Part shown: piece by piece, positions 43,719 to 53,240 of the stretch | How positions within the stretch are numbered: position 1 is the stretch's first letter | How the letters are laid out: the number at the start of each line of letters is the position of its first letter | Notes under the pieces: model-generated | Told to the model about the DNA's origin: nothing | Seen by the model: the letters and a program-made list of their open reading frames with translations, nothing else | Database searches by the model: none | Translations under genes and position numbers: made by a program | Origin: DASZHJ01 sp963735465 | GTDB lineage: Bacteria; Pseudomonadota; Alphaproteobacteria; ATCC43930; CGMCC-115725 | Direction: 5' to 3' | NCBI GenBank assembly: GCA_963735465.1 | Contig: CAVTLA010000002.1 | Coordinates: forward strand, 744,001 to 808,000 | Length of the DNA stretch: 64,000 bases

Positions 43719-43918
43719 GGCGTCGGCTCCGGCGCCTTGAAGATGTGGGCGGGCTCGGCCTCGAAGGGCAGGTCGTGGGGGAGCCGGGCCACCCAGCGGG
43801 CGACAAGGTTCCAGGCCCGCTCGAGCTCCGCCAGCTCGGCCGGAGGCAGGTCGGGAAACACTCGCGCGGCTAGCGCGGTGAAGGCGGCGCGCTCGTCAGG
43901 CTGGAAGGGGGTGGTCAT
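43715..43918 (-). CDS. AtzG-like (DUF4089) small amidase partner
   Basis: 67 residues: FPDLPPAELAELERAWNLVARWVARLPHDLPFEAEPAHIFKAPEPTP. The helical body and C-terminal E-PAHIF motif match the AtzG/DUF4089 family, which packs against amidases such as AtzE. The stop overlaps the amidase start by 4 bp. Confidence 0.8.
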   Translation of the reverse strand: MTTPFQPDERAAFTALAARVFPDLPPAELAELERAWNLVARWVARLPHDLPFEAEPAHIFKAPEPTP

Positions 43919-44079
43919 GGGGCTCCCTCTGGTCTGGACACACGATCGTCCCGCGCCCCGCAAGTCCCTGTCAACCAAGGCAGGAATACGCTCTAGGGGA
44001 TTTCACTCCGTCCCCCGGATCTCATTAAAAACAAAGTCTTAAGGATTTTCGAACAGTCTTCCGGAGTACGTTTACCAAA

Positions 44080-44661
44080 GTGCTCGGGCAAGCGTTCGGG
44101 ACCAGATTCATGGACGGCGTGGTGGATTCGGAAAACGAGACGAGGCCGCTGCCGAGACGGACCGCGACCGCCGCCGCCGCGCGCGCACGCGTGGTCAGCG
44201 AGCTCACCGTGGTGGGCCGCTTCTATGAAGTGCACAAATACGTCAGCAATCGCTGGGAGCTCGCCATTGTCTGCGACGACAAGGAGAGCGCGACATCAGA
44301 GGCGAAATCGATCGTCGAGTACAGCAAGGTTTCCGTCGGCGTGCGCGTGCTGCGGGTGATCGCCCAGGAGAACAAGGCGGGGGACGTCACTTTCGTCGAG
44401 CAGACCATCTTCCGCCAGTCGCCGGTGGACGAGCACAACGCCGAGGCCAGCGCGCGGCTGATGCGCGCCTGGCAGGAAGTGGAATCCGCCCGCGAGCAGC
44501 GGCGTCTCGATCGCCTGCACGACCACGGCGGGTTCGAGGACGACGACGACGAGGAAGGTAGCCTCTGGGGCTTCGACCGCATGCGCGTCATCCTCGGCCT
44601 CACGGTGGTGGCCTGGATCGTGGTCCTGATCATGTTCCTGGTGCACCAGCACCTGGTCTGA
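44080..44661 (+). CDS. tail-anchored hypothetical protein
   Basis: 193 residues from a GTG (ATG at 44110 possible). Cytosolic alpha/beta region (VGRFYEVHKYVSNRWELAIVCDDKESATSEAK), an acidic linker (EDDDDEEG) and a C-terminal membrane helix (about 171-190). Not recognised. Confidence 0.75.
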   Translation: MLGQAFGTRFMDGVVDSENETRPLPRRTATAAAARARVVSELTVVGRFYEVHKYVSNRWELAIVCDDKESATSEAKSIVEYSKVSVGVRVLRVIAQENKAGDVTFVEQTIFRQSPVDEHNAEASARLMRAWQEVESAREQRRLDRLHDHGGFEDDDDEEGSLWGFDRMRVILGLTVVAWIVVLIMFLVHQHLV

Positions 44662-44691
44662 GCGGCCGGCACCGCCGGCAAAGTCTTCACG

Positions 44692-45630
44692 TCATCCAGC
44701 CGCACGGCCGCGCAGCAGCGCCTCCACCGCCGCCCGCGTCGGCATCGAGCGCGCGGCGCCGGCCGACGTGACCGAGAGCGCCGCCGCCGCAGCGGCAAAT
44801 CGCACGGCATCCGGCATCCGTTGCCGCTCGGCCAGCGCCACCGCCAGCGCGCCGCTGAACGCATCGCCAGCGCCGGTGGTGTCGACGACCGGCGACACCG
44901 GGATCGCCGGCACATGCACCTCGCCGTCGGGACCCGAGAGGAAGGCGCCGCGCTCGCCCAGGGTCACGACGACAGTGCCGACGCCGGCGCCGCGAAGCAT
45001 CTGGGCCGCGCGCCGCGCATCCTCGATGCCGTCGATCGGGAATCCCACCAGAGCCGCCGCCTCGGTCTCGTTCGGCGTCAGCACGTCGACATCTGCCAGG
45101 AGGCCGCGGTCGAATGCCACCGCCGGCGCTGGATTGAAGATCACGGGCACGCCGGCACCTCGCGCATGGGCGATGGCGCGCGCGACGAGCGGCACCGGCG
45201 CCTCGAGCTGCGTGAGAAACGCCTGGGCGCGGCGGATCGCCGGCGCCGCCGCGTCGAGCTCCGCCGCGGTCAGGAGCGCGGCGGCGCCGGGATTGACCAC
45301 GATCGCATTGGCGCCCCGCGCCGCGTCCACCAGGATCATCGAGACCCCGGTGGGCGCCGCGGGATCGACATGGAGATGGGACGTGTCGATGCCCTCGGCC
45401 GCATAGAGCTCGCGGGCGAGGGCGCCGAATCCGTCGGCACCGATCTTGGCGATGAAGGTGATTGCGGCGCCGAGGCGGGCCGATGCCACCGCCTGGTTCG
45501 ACCCCTTGCCGCCGGGACCGAGGCTGGCGCCCGCCCCCATCAGGGTCTCGTGCCAGCGCGGCAGCCGCTCGACCTGGCTCACGACATCGGCGGCGAAGAT
45601 GCCGAGCACGGCGACACGGGATTGGGTCAT
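44692..45630 (-). CDS. rbsK: ribokinase/PfkB-family sugar kinase
   Basis: 312 residues. PfkB signatures: GGKGSNQAVASARLGA near the N-terminus, FNPAPAV, TPNETEAAALVG and the active-site DTTGAGDAFSGALAVAL with the catalytic Asp. Phosphorylates ribose or a related sugar. No transporter or regulator for ribose is adjacent, so the exact sugar is a guess. Confidence 0.9.
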   Translation of the reverse strand: MTQSRVAVLGIFAADVVSQVERLPRWHETLMGAGASLGPGGKGSNQAVASARLGAAITFIAKIGADGFGALARELYAAEGIDTSHLHVDPAAPTGVSMILVDAARGANAIVVNPGAAALLTAAELDAAAPAIRRAQAFLTQLEAPVPLVARAIAHARGAGVPVIFNPAPAVAFDRGLLADVDVLTPNETEAAALVGFPIDGIEDARRAAQMLRGAGVGTVVVTLGERGAFLSGPDGEVHVPAIPVSPVVDTTGAGDAFSGALAVALAERQRMPDAVRFAAAAAALSVTSAGAARSMPTRAAVEALLRGRAAG

Positions 45631-45785
45631 GGGATCCTCCTCCCCTGGAGAATACGCGACGGCGCGCGACGGCGAAGCCTATTTGGCGAAACCAGCCGCC
45701 GTGGCACTATCCAGCGCGTCGCGATTCCCTGCTGCGGTCCACGGTAGTATTCCGTGTCGAGCGAACCCTTGGAGAGCGGAGTAGC

Positions 45786-47018
45786 ATGCAGGCTCCCGGC
45801 GGTGGCGGCATCGGCGTCAAGACCTATCGCCTCGGCACCCATCGGATGGTGGCGCCGGACGAGACCATCGCCCGTGTGCGGCCGCTGCTAGATGCCTTCG
45901 GCATTACCCGCATCGCGAATCTCACCGGCCTGGATCGGACGGGCGTGCCGGTTGTCCTGGTCTGCCGGCCGAACGCGAAGTCGAGCGCCGTCTTCCACGG
46001 GAAGGGTATCGACATCGCCGCCGCAAAGGCCTCCGGCCTCATGGAAGCGATCGAGACGTGGCATGCCGAGCACGTCGTGGCGCCGCTGCGCTTCGGCAGC
46101 CGTGCCGAGCTCGGGACGACGTTCGCTCTCGCGGACGTGGACAGCCTGCCGCGCGCGCCGGGCCGCCAATTTCATGCGAGCCTGCCGATGCTGTGGGCGG
46201 AGGGCCACGACCTCATCGGCGACGACGCGGTGCTGCTTCCCTTCGAGATCGTGCACGCCGACGGCACGGCGTCCGGACCGGCGGGCACCGGCTGCTTCGC
46301 CGCGAGCACGAACGGCCTAGCATCGGGCAATCACCGTCTGGAAGCGACCAGCCATGCCCTCTGCGAGGTGATCGAGCGGGATGCCACCAGCCTGTGGCAC
46401 CGCCTGCCGCCAGCGGCGCAGGATGAAAGGCGCCTGGATCTGGCGACGGTTCATGACGAGACCTGCCGTGCGCTGCTGAATCGCCTCCGCGAGGCGCAGC
46501 TCGATATCGCGGTCTGGGAGACGACGACCGACGTGGGAGTCCCCGCGTACCAGTGCCTGGCGGTGGACAGCACCGGGGAGATCCGCCACGTCGGTCACGG
46601 TGCCGGCTGCCATCCGACCCGGGAAGTTGCATTGCTGCGCGCCCTGACGGAGGCGGTGCAGGTTCGCACGACGTACATCGTCGGCTCGCGCGAGGACATA
46701 TCCCACGAGGACTATCGGCTTACGACCCTCGACGCGCGCCTGCGGCGCGCCGGCGCGGCGATGCGGCCGGTCGACCGGATGCGGGATTTCGCGGTCGCCG
46801 GCCGATTCACGTTCGACAGCTTCGACGCCGAGGTCTCGTGGCTGGTTGAGCGCCTCAAGGCCGCCGGTATCCGCCAGGCAATCGTGGTCGATCTCACGCG
46901 AGCGGAAATCGGCATCCCCGTGGTGAGAATCGTCATACCCGGCCTCGAGGGCTCGGATCATCATGCCGGCTACGTCCCGGGTCGGAGAGCGCGCGCGATG
47001 ACGGAAGATCGGCCGTGA
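45786..47018 (+). CDS. YcaO family protein (TfuA partner)
   Basis: 410 residues. YcaO ATP-binding blocks: KASGLMEAIETWHAEH (residues 81-96) and ASTNGLASGNHRLEA-SHALCEVIERDA (about 173-200). YcaO enzymes activate a peptide-backbone amide with ATP to form azolines, or with TfuA to form thioamides. It directly overlaps a TfuA gene (4 bp), the hallmark of thioamide-type YcaO. No C-terminal PxPxP tail of the azoline type is seen. GGAGAGCGGAG precedes the ATG at 45786. Confidence 0.88.
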   Translation: MQAPGGGGIGVKTYRLGTHRMVAPDETIARVRPLLDAFGITRIANLTGLDRTGVPVVLVCRPNAKSSAVFHGKGIDIAAAKASGLMEAIETWHAEHVVAPLRFGSRAELGTTFALADVDSLPRAPGRQFHASLPMLWAEGHDLIGDDAVLLPFEIVHADGTASGPAGTGCFAASTNGLASGNHRLEATSHALCEVIERDATSLWHRLPPAAQDERRLDLATVHDETCRALLNRLREAQLDIAVWETTTDVGVPAYQCLAVDSTGEIRHVGHGAGCHPTREVALLRALTEAVQVRTTYIVGSREDISHEDYRLTTLDARLRRAGAAMRPVDRMRDFAVAGRFTFDSFDAEVSWLVERLKAAGIRQAIVVDLTRAEIGIPVVRIVIPGLEGSDHHAGYVPGRRARAMTEDRP

Positions 47019-48350
47019 GCACCTGCGTCTTCGTCGGCCCGACCCTGCGGCGGGAGGAGGTGGCCGCGATCTGCGCCGCCGACTGCCTGCCGCCAGCCGC
47101 CCAGGGAGATGTCTACCGGGCGGCGCGCCGGGGCGCCCGCTCGATCGGCATCATCGATGGCTATTTCAGCGGCGCTCCCTCGGTTTGGCACAAAGAAATA
47201 CTGTGGGCATTGTCCCAGGGAATTCGCGTCTTCGGCAGCGCCAGCATGGGCGCGCTGCGCGCGGCGGAACTGCACCGCTTCGGCATGCGCGGCGTCGGCC
47301 ACATTTTCGAGGCGTTCCGCGACGGCACGCTCGAGGATGACGACGAGGTCGCCGTGGTCCACGGTCCGGCCGAGCTCGGCTACATCGCCATGTCGGAGCC
47401 GATGGTCAATATCCGCGCAACGCTGGCCCGCGCCGAGGCCGAGGGCGTGGTGAGCGGCTCCGGCCGACGGCGCCTCGAGGACTTCAGCAAGTCCTTGTTC
47501 TTCCCCCACCGCACCTGGCCCGCGGTTACCGAAGGCGCGCCAGCCCGTGGCGTTTCCGAAGCGGAGGTGGAGACGTTCCGCGCCTGGCTCCCGCGCGGCC
47601 GCGTCGACCAGAAGCGCGCGGATGCCCTGGCGATGCTGGCGGCCATGGGCGAGAGCGGCCCGAGGCACGATCCCTCGCCCGTCGGCTGGCGATTCGAGGA
47701 GACGCATTTCTGGGACGATATGGTCGCGCAATTCGCAGACAAGACGACGCCTGGCGGGGATCCTCAACTTTCCCGGCAGAGCGCGATCCTCGAGGAAGTG
47801 CGCCTGGAAGGCGGACACGCGTACACGCAAGCCAGGTGCGGGGCATTGCTTCGCCTGCTCGCCGAGTCCGAGGGAAACCACTGGGACGTCGAGGCGACGC
47901 CGTACATGATGCGCGCGGCACTGACGTCGTTGCGCAGCGCGCGCGGGCTGTTTTCCCGCGCCGAGCTCGAAGTCCTGGCTGGCGCGGAACGATCTGGACG
48001 AGAGATCGCTGGAAGGACTGCTGCGCACCCACGTCCGAACGGAGATGGCGGCTGCTTCCTCCCCCTCGTCGCTGGAGCGCCACCTGCTGGATGAGCTGCG
48101 ACTGAGCGGCGACTACGAGCGTCTCGCGGCCCGCGCCGACAGCAAGCGCGCCGCGCTTGCCGCCCCGGACGCGGAGCTTGCCCGTAGCCCCACTGCCATC
48201 GAGTTTCGGCTATGGTTTTTTGCCGAACGTCTGCGCCGGCCACTGCCCGACGACATGGACTCACTTGCACGCGAGCTGGGCTTCGAAAAACTCGCGGATT
48301 TCGATAGCGCGCTGCGGCGCGAGTGGATATATTTACATCCTAAAGTATAG
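47015..48350 (+). pseudogene. TfuA-like protein (frameshifted)
   Basis: The N-terminal 200 residues show the TfuA domain: CVFVGPTLRREE, GIIDGYFSGAPSVWHKEILWALSQGIRVFGSASMGALRAAEL and FEAFRDGTLEDDDEVAVVHGP. The frame changes near 47984-47988; removing one base gives a continuous protein of about 444 residues ending RREWIYLHPKV at 48350. TfuA proteins supply or position sulfide for YcaO-dependent backbone thioamidation and were first named from the trifolitoxin locus. Overlaps the YcaO gene by 4 bp. Confidence 0.82.
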
Positions 48351-48494
48351 AAATCGTCTGGGAAGTACTACGACAGTCCAGGGGGAGGAAATCTGCGGCG
48401 TAACGCTTCCATCTCGGATCGACTGGAGTCAGGTACACGGTTCCGGCTCTATCCACGACCACCTTATGCGCATCCGGGAAGGCAGCCCGACCTT

Positions 48495-49754
48495 GTGTCA
48501 ATTTCTGTCCCGCCGGAGCGCATCCGGCCCGGCCCTTCCGACGACCGGCTCTACGTAATCGACCCCGTCGGCAAACAGCATTCCTACGGCATCAATCGCG
48601 GGCCCTATGGCACGCCGCATCTGGACATGCCGCCCTGGCGCGGCGCGATCTACCCGCCCGCGCGGCCGGGCGCGGACGGCCATTTCGATCAGATACCCGT
48701 CGACACGCCGGAATTCGCGGCGGCGCACGTGTTCGGCTCGATCCATTTCGTGCTCGACGTCTGGGAGCCCTATTTCGGCCGGCCGATCGGATGGCATTTC
48801 GAGCGCGACTACGATCGGCTGGAAGCCGTGCTGCTGCCGAGCCTGGGCAATGCCCATGCGGGCTACGGCTTCATGGAAGTTGGCGCCCATCACAACGAAG
48901 ACGGCACCATCGCGCCCTTTGCCCTCAACTTCGACGTCATCGCCCACGAGCTCGGACACCTCTTCATCTACAGCGCGATCGGCGTGCCGACGCCGGAGAC
49001 CCAGCAGGGCGAGTATTTCGGCTTCCAGGAATGCGCGGCCGACATGACCGCGCTGATCGCGGCGCTTCACTTCGAGTCCCTGGTCGAAAGCCTGCTGGAG
49101 GATACGCGCGGCAACCTCTACACCTACAACGAGCTCGACCGCTTCGCGGAACTGTCCGCGACCGAGCAGATCCGCCTGGCCAGCAATTCGATGAAGCTGT
49201 CTCAGTTCGCGGCCGGCTGGGTAGACGAGCACGCGCTCTCAGAGCCGCTTACCGGCGCGCTCTTCGACATCTTCGTCGACATCTTCCAGGAGAACCTGAT
49301 CGAGCGCGGCCTCATCGGAAACAATGTCGCCGACCTCAACGATCTCGTCCGCAATCAGCCGGAATACGCGGCGGTCATCCAGCCCATATTCGACGCCGCC
49401 TATCCCGAGCAGCGCGACGAATTCCGCGCCGCATTGCTGGACGCGCGCGACTATACGGGTGTGACGCTCGCGGAGACCTGGAAGCGCCTCTCGCCGCATT
49501 TTCTCGACTACGAGGAGATTGCGACCACCTTGCTCGACGTCGATCAAGCTCTCACCGGCGGCCGGTATCGTTCCGCCATGGTCGAGAGCTTCGCCTGGCG
49601 CGAGATCGGCCACGTCAAGGTGGGCCCGCGCCTGGCGCCGCCGGACAAGTCCAGCCACGCGTTCTCGGCGCGCACGCTCACGCCGGAATTCGGCTGCCAT
49701 CTGCCGAAAATGTCCTTCCGCGAACGGGCGCTGCTGGCGCGCGGCACGGGATGA
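48495..49754 (+). CDS. gluzincin-like zinc metalloprotease
   Basis: 419 residues. HELGH at residues 151-155 in NFDVIAHELGHLFIY, and the third-ligand motif ECAAD (Glu179, Asp183) 24 residues later, match the HExxH...ExxxD arrangement of M4-type gluzincins. No signal peptide in this reading. Start uncertain: a GTG at 48495 is the first standard codon, but a strong GGGGGAGG (48381-48388) lies 5 nt before an in-frame CTG at 48393 that would add 34 residues. Placed just after TfuA, it may process a peptide made by the YcaO-TfuA pair. Confidence 0.8.
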   Translation: MSISVPPERIRPGPSDDRLYVIDPVGKQHSYGINRGPYGTPHLDMPPWRGAIYPPARPGADGHFDQIPVDTPEFAAAHVFGSIHFVLDVWEPYFGRPIGWHFERDYDRLEAVLLPSLGNAHAGYGFMEVGAHHNEDGTIAPFALNFDVIAHELGHLFIYSAIGVPTPETQQGEYFGFQECAADMTALIAALHFESLVESLLEDTRGNLYTYNELDRFAELSATEQIRLASNSMKLSQFAAGWVDEHALSEPLTGALFDIFVDIFQENLIERGLIGNNVADLNDLVRNQPEYAAVIQPIFDAAYPEQRDEFRAALLDARDYTGVTLAETWKRLSPHFLDYEEIATTLLDVDQALTGGRYRSAMVESFAWREIGHVKVGPRLAPPDKSSHAFSARTLTPEFGCHLPKMSFRERALLARGTG

Positions 49755-49780
49755 TACCGAACTCACAGGGGAGATAGGCC

Positions 49781-50587
49781 ATGTTCGAAACCTTGTTGTC
49801 GCCCTCCGAGATCAAGCTCTACGGCCGCGAACTGACCGCGCTCCATCTGTTGGGTGCGAACGCCACCCGCGGGGCCAACGGTGCCGTGGAAGCGGCGCGC
49901 AAAGTTGCCTGCAAACCCAAGACATCGCCGTCAGCCGCCGACGTCGTCGAGGCTCTCGACAAATACCGGCAGGAATTGACCGATCCGGACGAAAGAATCG
50001 CGGCCGACTTCATCTACAAGGTCGCCGTCCACGTCGCCGACGCCGTCCCGCCTGAAGCTCCGCTGGTCGCATCTCCCAGCGGCACGGCAAAGGCGGTGCT
50101 GGAAGCCGTCGTCGATCGAGCATCCGACTTCAACTATTCGACCGCGCTCGGCGGCAACCAGTTCCTCAAGCAGCAATTGCTGGCGGAAGGTGCTCGGCTG
50201 GCACGGATCTACGGCTTCTCCTTTGAAGGCCACTACTATGACCTGCCGAGGCCGGCGCTCTTCCTGGTGCATGGTCGCGGCGATCTGCTTGAGCACGGTG
50301 AACACGAACGCACCACGCTGGATACCTCGGGAGTAATGGCGAGGGAGTGGGAATTCAGCGACGCCAAATCGAACGCCCGCAACGTGCGGAGATGGAGCTA
50401 CGACAAAGGCGATTTCTCGATCCGGTTGGATGTCGAGACCGGCCCCTTCGAGCAGATCCTGCTGGCGGCGGTGCTGCGCGGGGGATCTCCGCTGGCAAGC
50501 GGCTCCGACCTGCGCACGAGCGGTTCCGATCTCCGCACCAGCGGATCCGATCTGCGGATCAGCGGCTCCGATCTGCGCCGGCGCTAG
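49781..50587 (+). CDS. unrecognised protein with C-terminal SGSDLRx repeats
   Basis: 268 residues, family not recognised. The first 240 residues look like a folded alpha/beta domain (RIYGFSFEGHYYDLPRPALFLVHG). The C-terminus is four heptads of SGSDLR plus T, T, I or R. The repeat follows the metalloprotease by 26 bp on the same strand. The repeated Ser/Gly-Ser/Asp tail is a candidate substrate for the YcaO-TfuA pair, but no leader-core feature is proven; an alternative is a simple flexible tail. Confidence 0.75.
   Translation: MFETLLSPSEIKLYGRELTALHLLGANATRGANGAVEAARKVACKPKTSPSAADVVEALDKYRQELTDPDERIAADFIYKVAVHVADAVPPEAPLVASPSGTAKAVLEAVVDRASDFNYSTALGGNQFLKQQLLAEGARLARIYGFSFEGHYYDLPRPALFLVHGRGDLLEHGEHERTTLDTSGVMAREWEFSDAKSNARNVRRWSYDKGDFSIRLDVETGPFEQILLAAVLRGGSPLASGSDLRTSGSDLRTSGSDLRISGSDLRRR
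50498..50581 (+). repeat. 4 x 21-bp in-frame tandem repeat
   Basis: Four 21-bp units encoding SGSDLRT-like heptads; units differ at synonymous third positions, and the seventh residue varies. No spacer and no break: a coding minisatellite. Confidence 0.95.
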
Positions 50588-50600
50588 GGCGATAGCCGAA

Positions 50601-51104
50601 TCAGGGACGCTCCGGCCGCGCCGCCTCCAAGCGCATGTGGAGCTTCTCCGCGTTGCCGGCGACGACGCGAAACCCGAGGCGGCGATAGAGTGCCGAAGCG
50701 GGATTGCCACGGATCACGTTGAGCACGACCGCCTGGCCGGCGTGGCGTGCGCGCTCGATCAGCGACTGGATCACCCGGGTGCCGATCCCGAGGTTGCGAT
50801 ATCGCGCCACGAGGTGAAGCTGGTGCAAATGGATCTGCTGCGGGGTCTCCGAGACCTGCATCCAGCCGATGTCCGCGCCGTCCGACTGGATTACTTGCGA
50901 TTGCTCGAGCTTGAAGCCCTGCTTGAAGCGGGCGAGAACCCGCTCCTCGTGCCATTCCCCGAGCGCGATGAGCAGGTGCTTCGCGCCGCTCAGGTAGAGG
51001 TCGATGGCGAAGGCGTAATCGTCCGCGGACGCGGGGCGGCACGAGAACTTCGGTGGCCTACCCGGATGATCGGAAGTGGGGGTTTTGGACAAAATGATTG
51101 CCAC
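50601..51104 (-). CDS. GNAT family N-acetyltransferase
   Basis: 167 residues. GNAT fold with acetyl-CoA-binding motif A in HLVARYRNLGIGTRVIQSLIERA and the C-terminal VIRGNPASALYRRLGFRVV. Target unknown. Convergent with the SGSDLR-repeat gene; its stop is 14 bp from that gene's stop. Confidence 0.88.
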   Translation of the reverse strand: MAIILSKTPTSDHPGRPPKFSCRPASADDYAFAIDLYLSGAKHLLIALGEWHEERVLARFKQGFKLEQSQVIQSDGADIGWMQVSETPQQIHLHQLHLVARYRNLGIGTRVIQSLIERARHAGQAVVLNVIRGNPASALYRRLGFRVVAGNAEKLHMRLEAARPERP

Positions 51105-51215
51105 GTTTCAGCGTATTGCCAATGCGCCACCAATGATGTCGCTTGCTCATACGCTGGCGGGCCCGTGTCCGAGATCAGCATTGCCCTGCCGCGCCGCAGC
51201 ATATCATAATGCCGT

Positions 51216-53024
51216 GTGGCACTAGATCGCGCAATTGGCACCCCGATAAAACCGGCGTCCTCGACTAGGGCAGCCGCCGGTCCCGGCCGCCAGCAGCGGC
51301 TGGCCGCGGTCATGTTCGCCGACATGGTCGGCTACAGCCAGCGCATCGAGCAGGACGAGGGCCGCAGCTCGGTGCAGACCACCCACTCCGTCGAGCTGTT
51401 CAAGTCCCTCATCGGCGACTACGGCGGCCATGTGAAGAACGTCGCCGGCGACGGGATCCTGGCGCTCTTCGACAGCGCCGAGAGAGCGCTCCGCTTTGCC
51501 CTGCAGATGCGCAATGAGTTTCGCGACCAATCGGTCTGGGGCGACGGCGAGCCGATCCAGTTCCGGATCGGGATGAGCCTGGGCGAGGTCATCGAGGAGC
51601 AGGGCAACGTCCAGGGCCATTGCGTCAATGTGGCGGCGCGGCTGCAGCAGCTCGCCGACCCCGACGAAATCATCGTGACCGGCGCGATCTCCGATGCCGT
51701 GCGCGACAAATCCGGAATGTCGCTGGCGCGGCTGGGCCGCCCGGCGCTCAAGAACCTGTCCGAGCCGGTCGAAGCATTCTCGGTCACTCAAGCCCAGGTC
51801 CCGGTGGTGCAGATCGCGGAAACCACCCGCTCGGCACCGCCGCCGGAAACCTCGCGCCATCCGTCCGTCGCCGTGCTGGCGCTGGCCAACCTGTCCGGCG
51901 ACCCCTCGAACGATCACCTCTGCGAGGGCATCGTCGAGGACGTCATTGCCGACCTCAGTCGGTTTCGCAGCCTGGTGGTGATCGCGCGCCACTCCACGTT
52001 CCTCTTCCGGCTCGAAAACACCTCGCCGCGGGAGATCGGTCGGCGTCTTGGGGCGCGCTATCTGCTCGGCGGCAGCTTGCGCCGCTCGGGCAAGCGCGCC
52101 CGTATCGCCGTCGAGCTCATCGAGGCCGATTCCGAGGCCGTTCTGTGGTCGGACCGCTTCAACATCGAGATCAGCGAGCTGTTCGATCTGCAGGACGAGA
52201 TCACCGGCGCCGTCGCCTCGCGGCTGGCGGTGCAGATCGATTTCGCGGAGCGCCGCCAGGAATCGTACTATCCCCGCGACATGCGTGCCTATGGCCTGGT
52301 GCTGCGCGGCCGGCATCTGATTCCGCGCTTCACCAAGGAGGCAAACGCCCACGCGCGCCGCCTATTCGAGGAGGCGATCGAGATCGCACCGGACTATGGC
52401 CGCGCCTACAGCTCCATGTCGCGGACGCACAATATCGACTGGCGCTACTCATGGTCGCCGGATCCCGACCAGTCGCTGGATATCGCCCTCGATCTTGCCC
52501 GCGGCGCCATCCAGCGCGACCGGCTCGACGCGACAGCATATGCGGAGCTCGCCTACGCCAATCTCTACAAGAAGCATCTCGACGAATCGCTGGCGGACTA
52601 CGTTAGGGCGATGGCGCTCAACCCCAACGATGCGGACATCATCTCCCAATACGCCGACGCCCTCGTCTATGCGGATCAGCCCTCGAAATCCATCGAGCTG
52701 ATCGGAAAGGCCATGCGTCTCAATCCCTGCTACCCGGATCAGTATCTATGGGATCTGGCGGACGCCTATAACGCCCTGGGCCGGTCCGCCGATGTCATCG
52801 CGACGGTACAGCGCATGCAGAATCCCGACGAAGGCCGGCGGCTCCTCGCCGCCAACTTTGCCCATCTGGGCATGATGACGGAGGCGCGCGCGCAAGCCGC
52901 CGAGGTCATGCGGCTGCACCCGGGATTCACGATCAGCCAATGGCGCCATCGTCCGCCTTACCGCGACACGGCCATCCTCGAGCGCTACGTCGAGGGCCTG
53001 CGCAAGGCGGGATTGCCGGACTGA
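51216..53024 (+). CDS. class III adenylate/guanylate cyclase with TPR domain
   Basis: 602 residues. The N-terminal cyclase (about 27-190) has metal-binding Asp in VMFADMVGYSQ and VKNVAGDGILALF, with VNVAARLQQLADPDEIIVT. Then a TolB-like stretch (VAVLALANLSGDPSNDHLCEGIVEDVIADLS) and C-terminal TPR repeats. Such CyaA-like proteins are common in rhizobia-type alphaproteobacteria and make cAMP. The GTG at 51216 lies 111 bp after the GNAT start on the opposite strand. Confidence 0.9.
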   Translation: MALDRAIGTPIKPASSTRAAAGPGRQQRLAAVMFADMVGYSQRIEQDEGRSSVQTTHSVELFKSLIGDYGGHVKNVAGDGILALFDSAERALRFALQMRNEFRDQSVWGDGEPIQFRIGMSLGEVIEEQGNVQGHCVNVAARLQQLADPDEIIVTGAISDAVRDKSGMSLARLGRPALKNLSEPVEAFSVTQAQVPVVQIAETTRSAPPPETSRHPSVAVLALANLSGDPSNDHLCEGIVEDVIADLSRFRSLVVIARHSTFLFRLENTSPREIGRRLGARYLLGGSLRRSGKRARIAVELIEADSEAVLWSDRFNIEISELFDLQDEITGAVASRLAVQIDFAERRQESYYPRDMRAYGLVLRGRHLIPRFTKEANAHARRLFEEAIEIAPDYGRAYSSMSRTHNIDWRYSWSPDPDQSLDIALDLARGAIQRDRLDATAYAELAYANLYKKHLDESLADYVRAMALNPNDADIISQYADALVYADQPSKSIELIGKAMRLNPCYPDQYLWDLADAYNALGRSADVIATVQRMQNPDEGRRLLAANFAHLGMMTEARAQAAEVMRLHPGFTISQWRHRPPYRDTAILERYVEGLRKAGLPD

Positions 53025-53083
53025 GCTGAGACCGCCTCGAAAGGCGCTCCGTGGCGCGCCGGCGACTGCAACGACAAAGGAAA

Positions 53084-53158
53084 TGGTGCCCCGAGTCGGA
53101 TTTGAACCAACGGCCTACCGCTTACGAAGCGGTTGCTCTACCGCTGAGCTATCGGGGC
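53084..53158 (-). tRNA. tRNA-Thr(CGT)
   Basis: 75 nt with encoded CCA. Reading the minus strand: acceptor GCCCCGA/TCGGGGC, D arm GCTCAGCGGTAGAGC, anticodon loop TTCGTAA (CGT, Thr), T arm GGTTCAAATCC. A promoter-like TTGACG lies upstream (53200-53205), with a weak -10. Confidence 0.95.
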
Positions 53159-53240
53159 CCCCGGAAAGGCGGCGGACCTTACCGCTCCGCCTCGCCAGAC
53201 GTCAACCGAGCCCCTTAGGGGCCCGCGACGCCCCGCCCGG

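Noticed and set aside
50498..50581. Tandem repeats as a CRISPR array
   Set aside because: Units are contiguous without spacers and are in frame as protein repeats.
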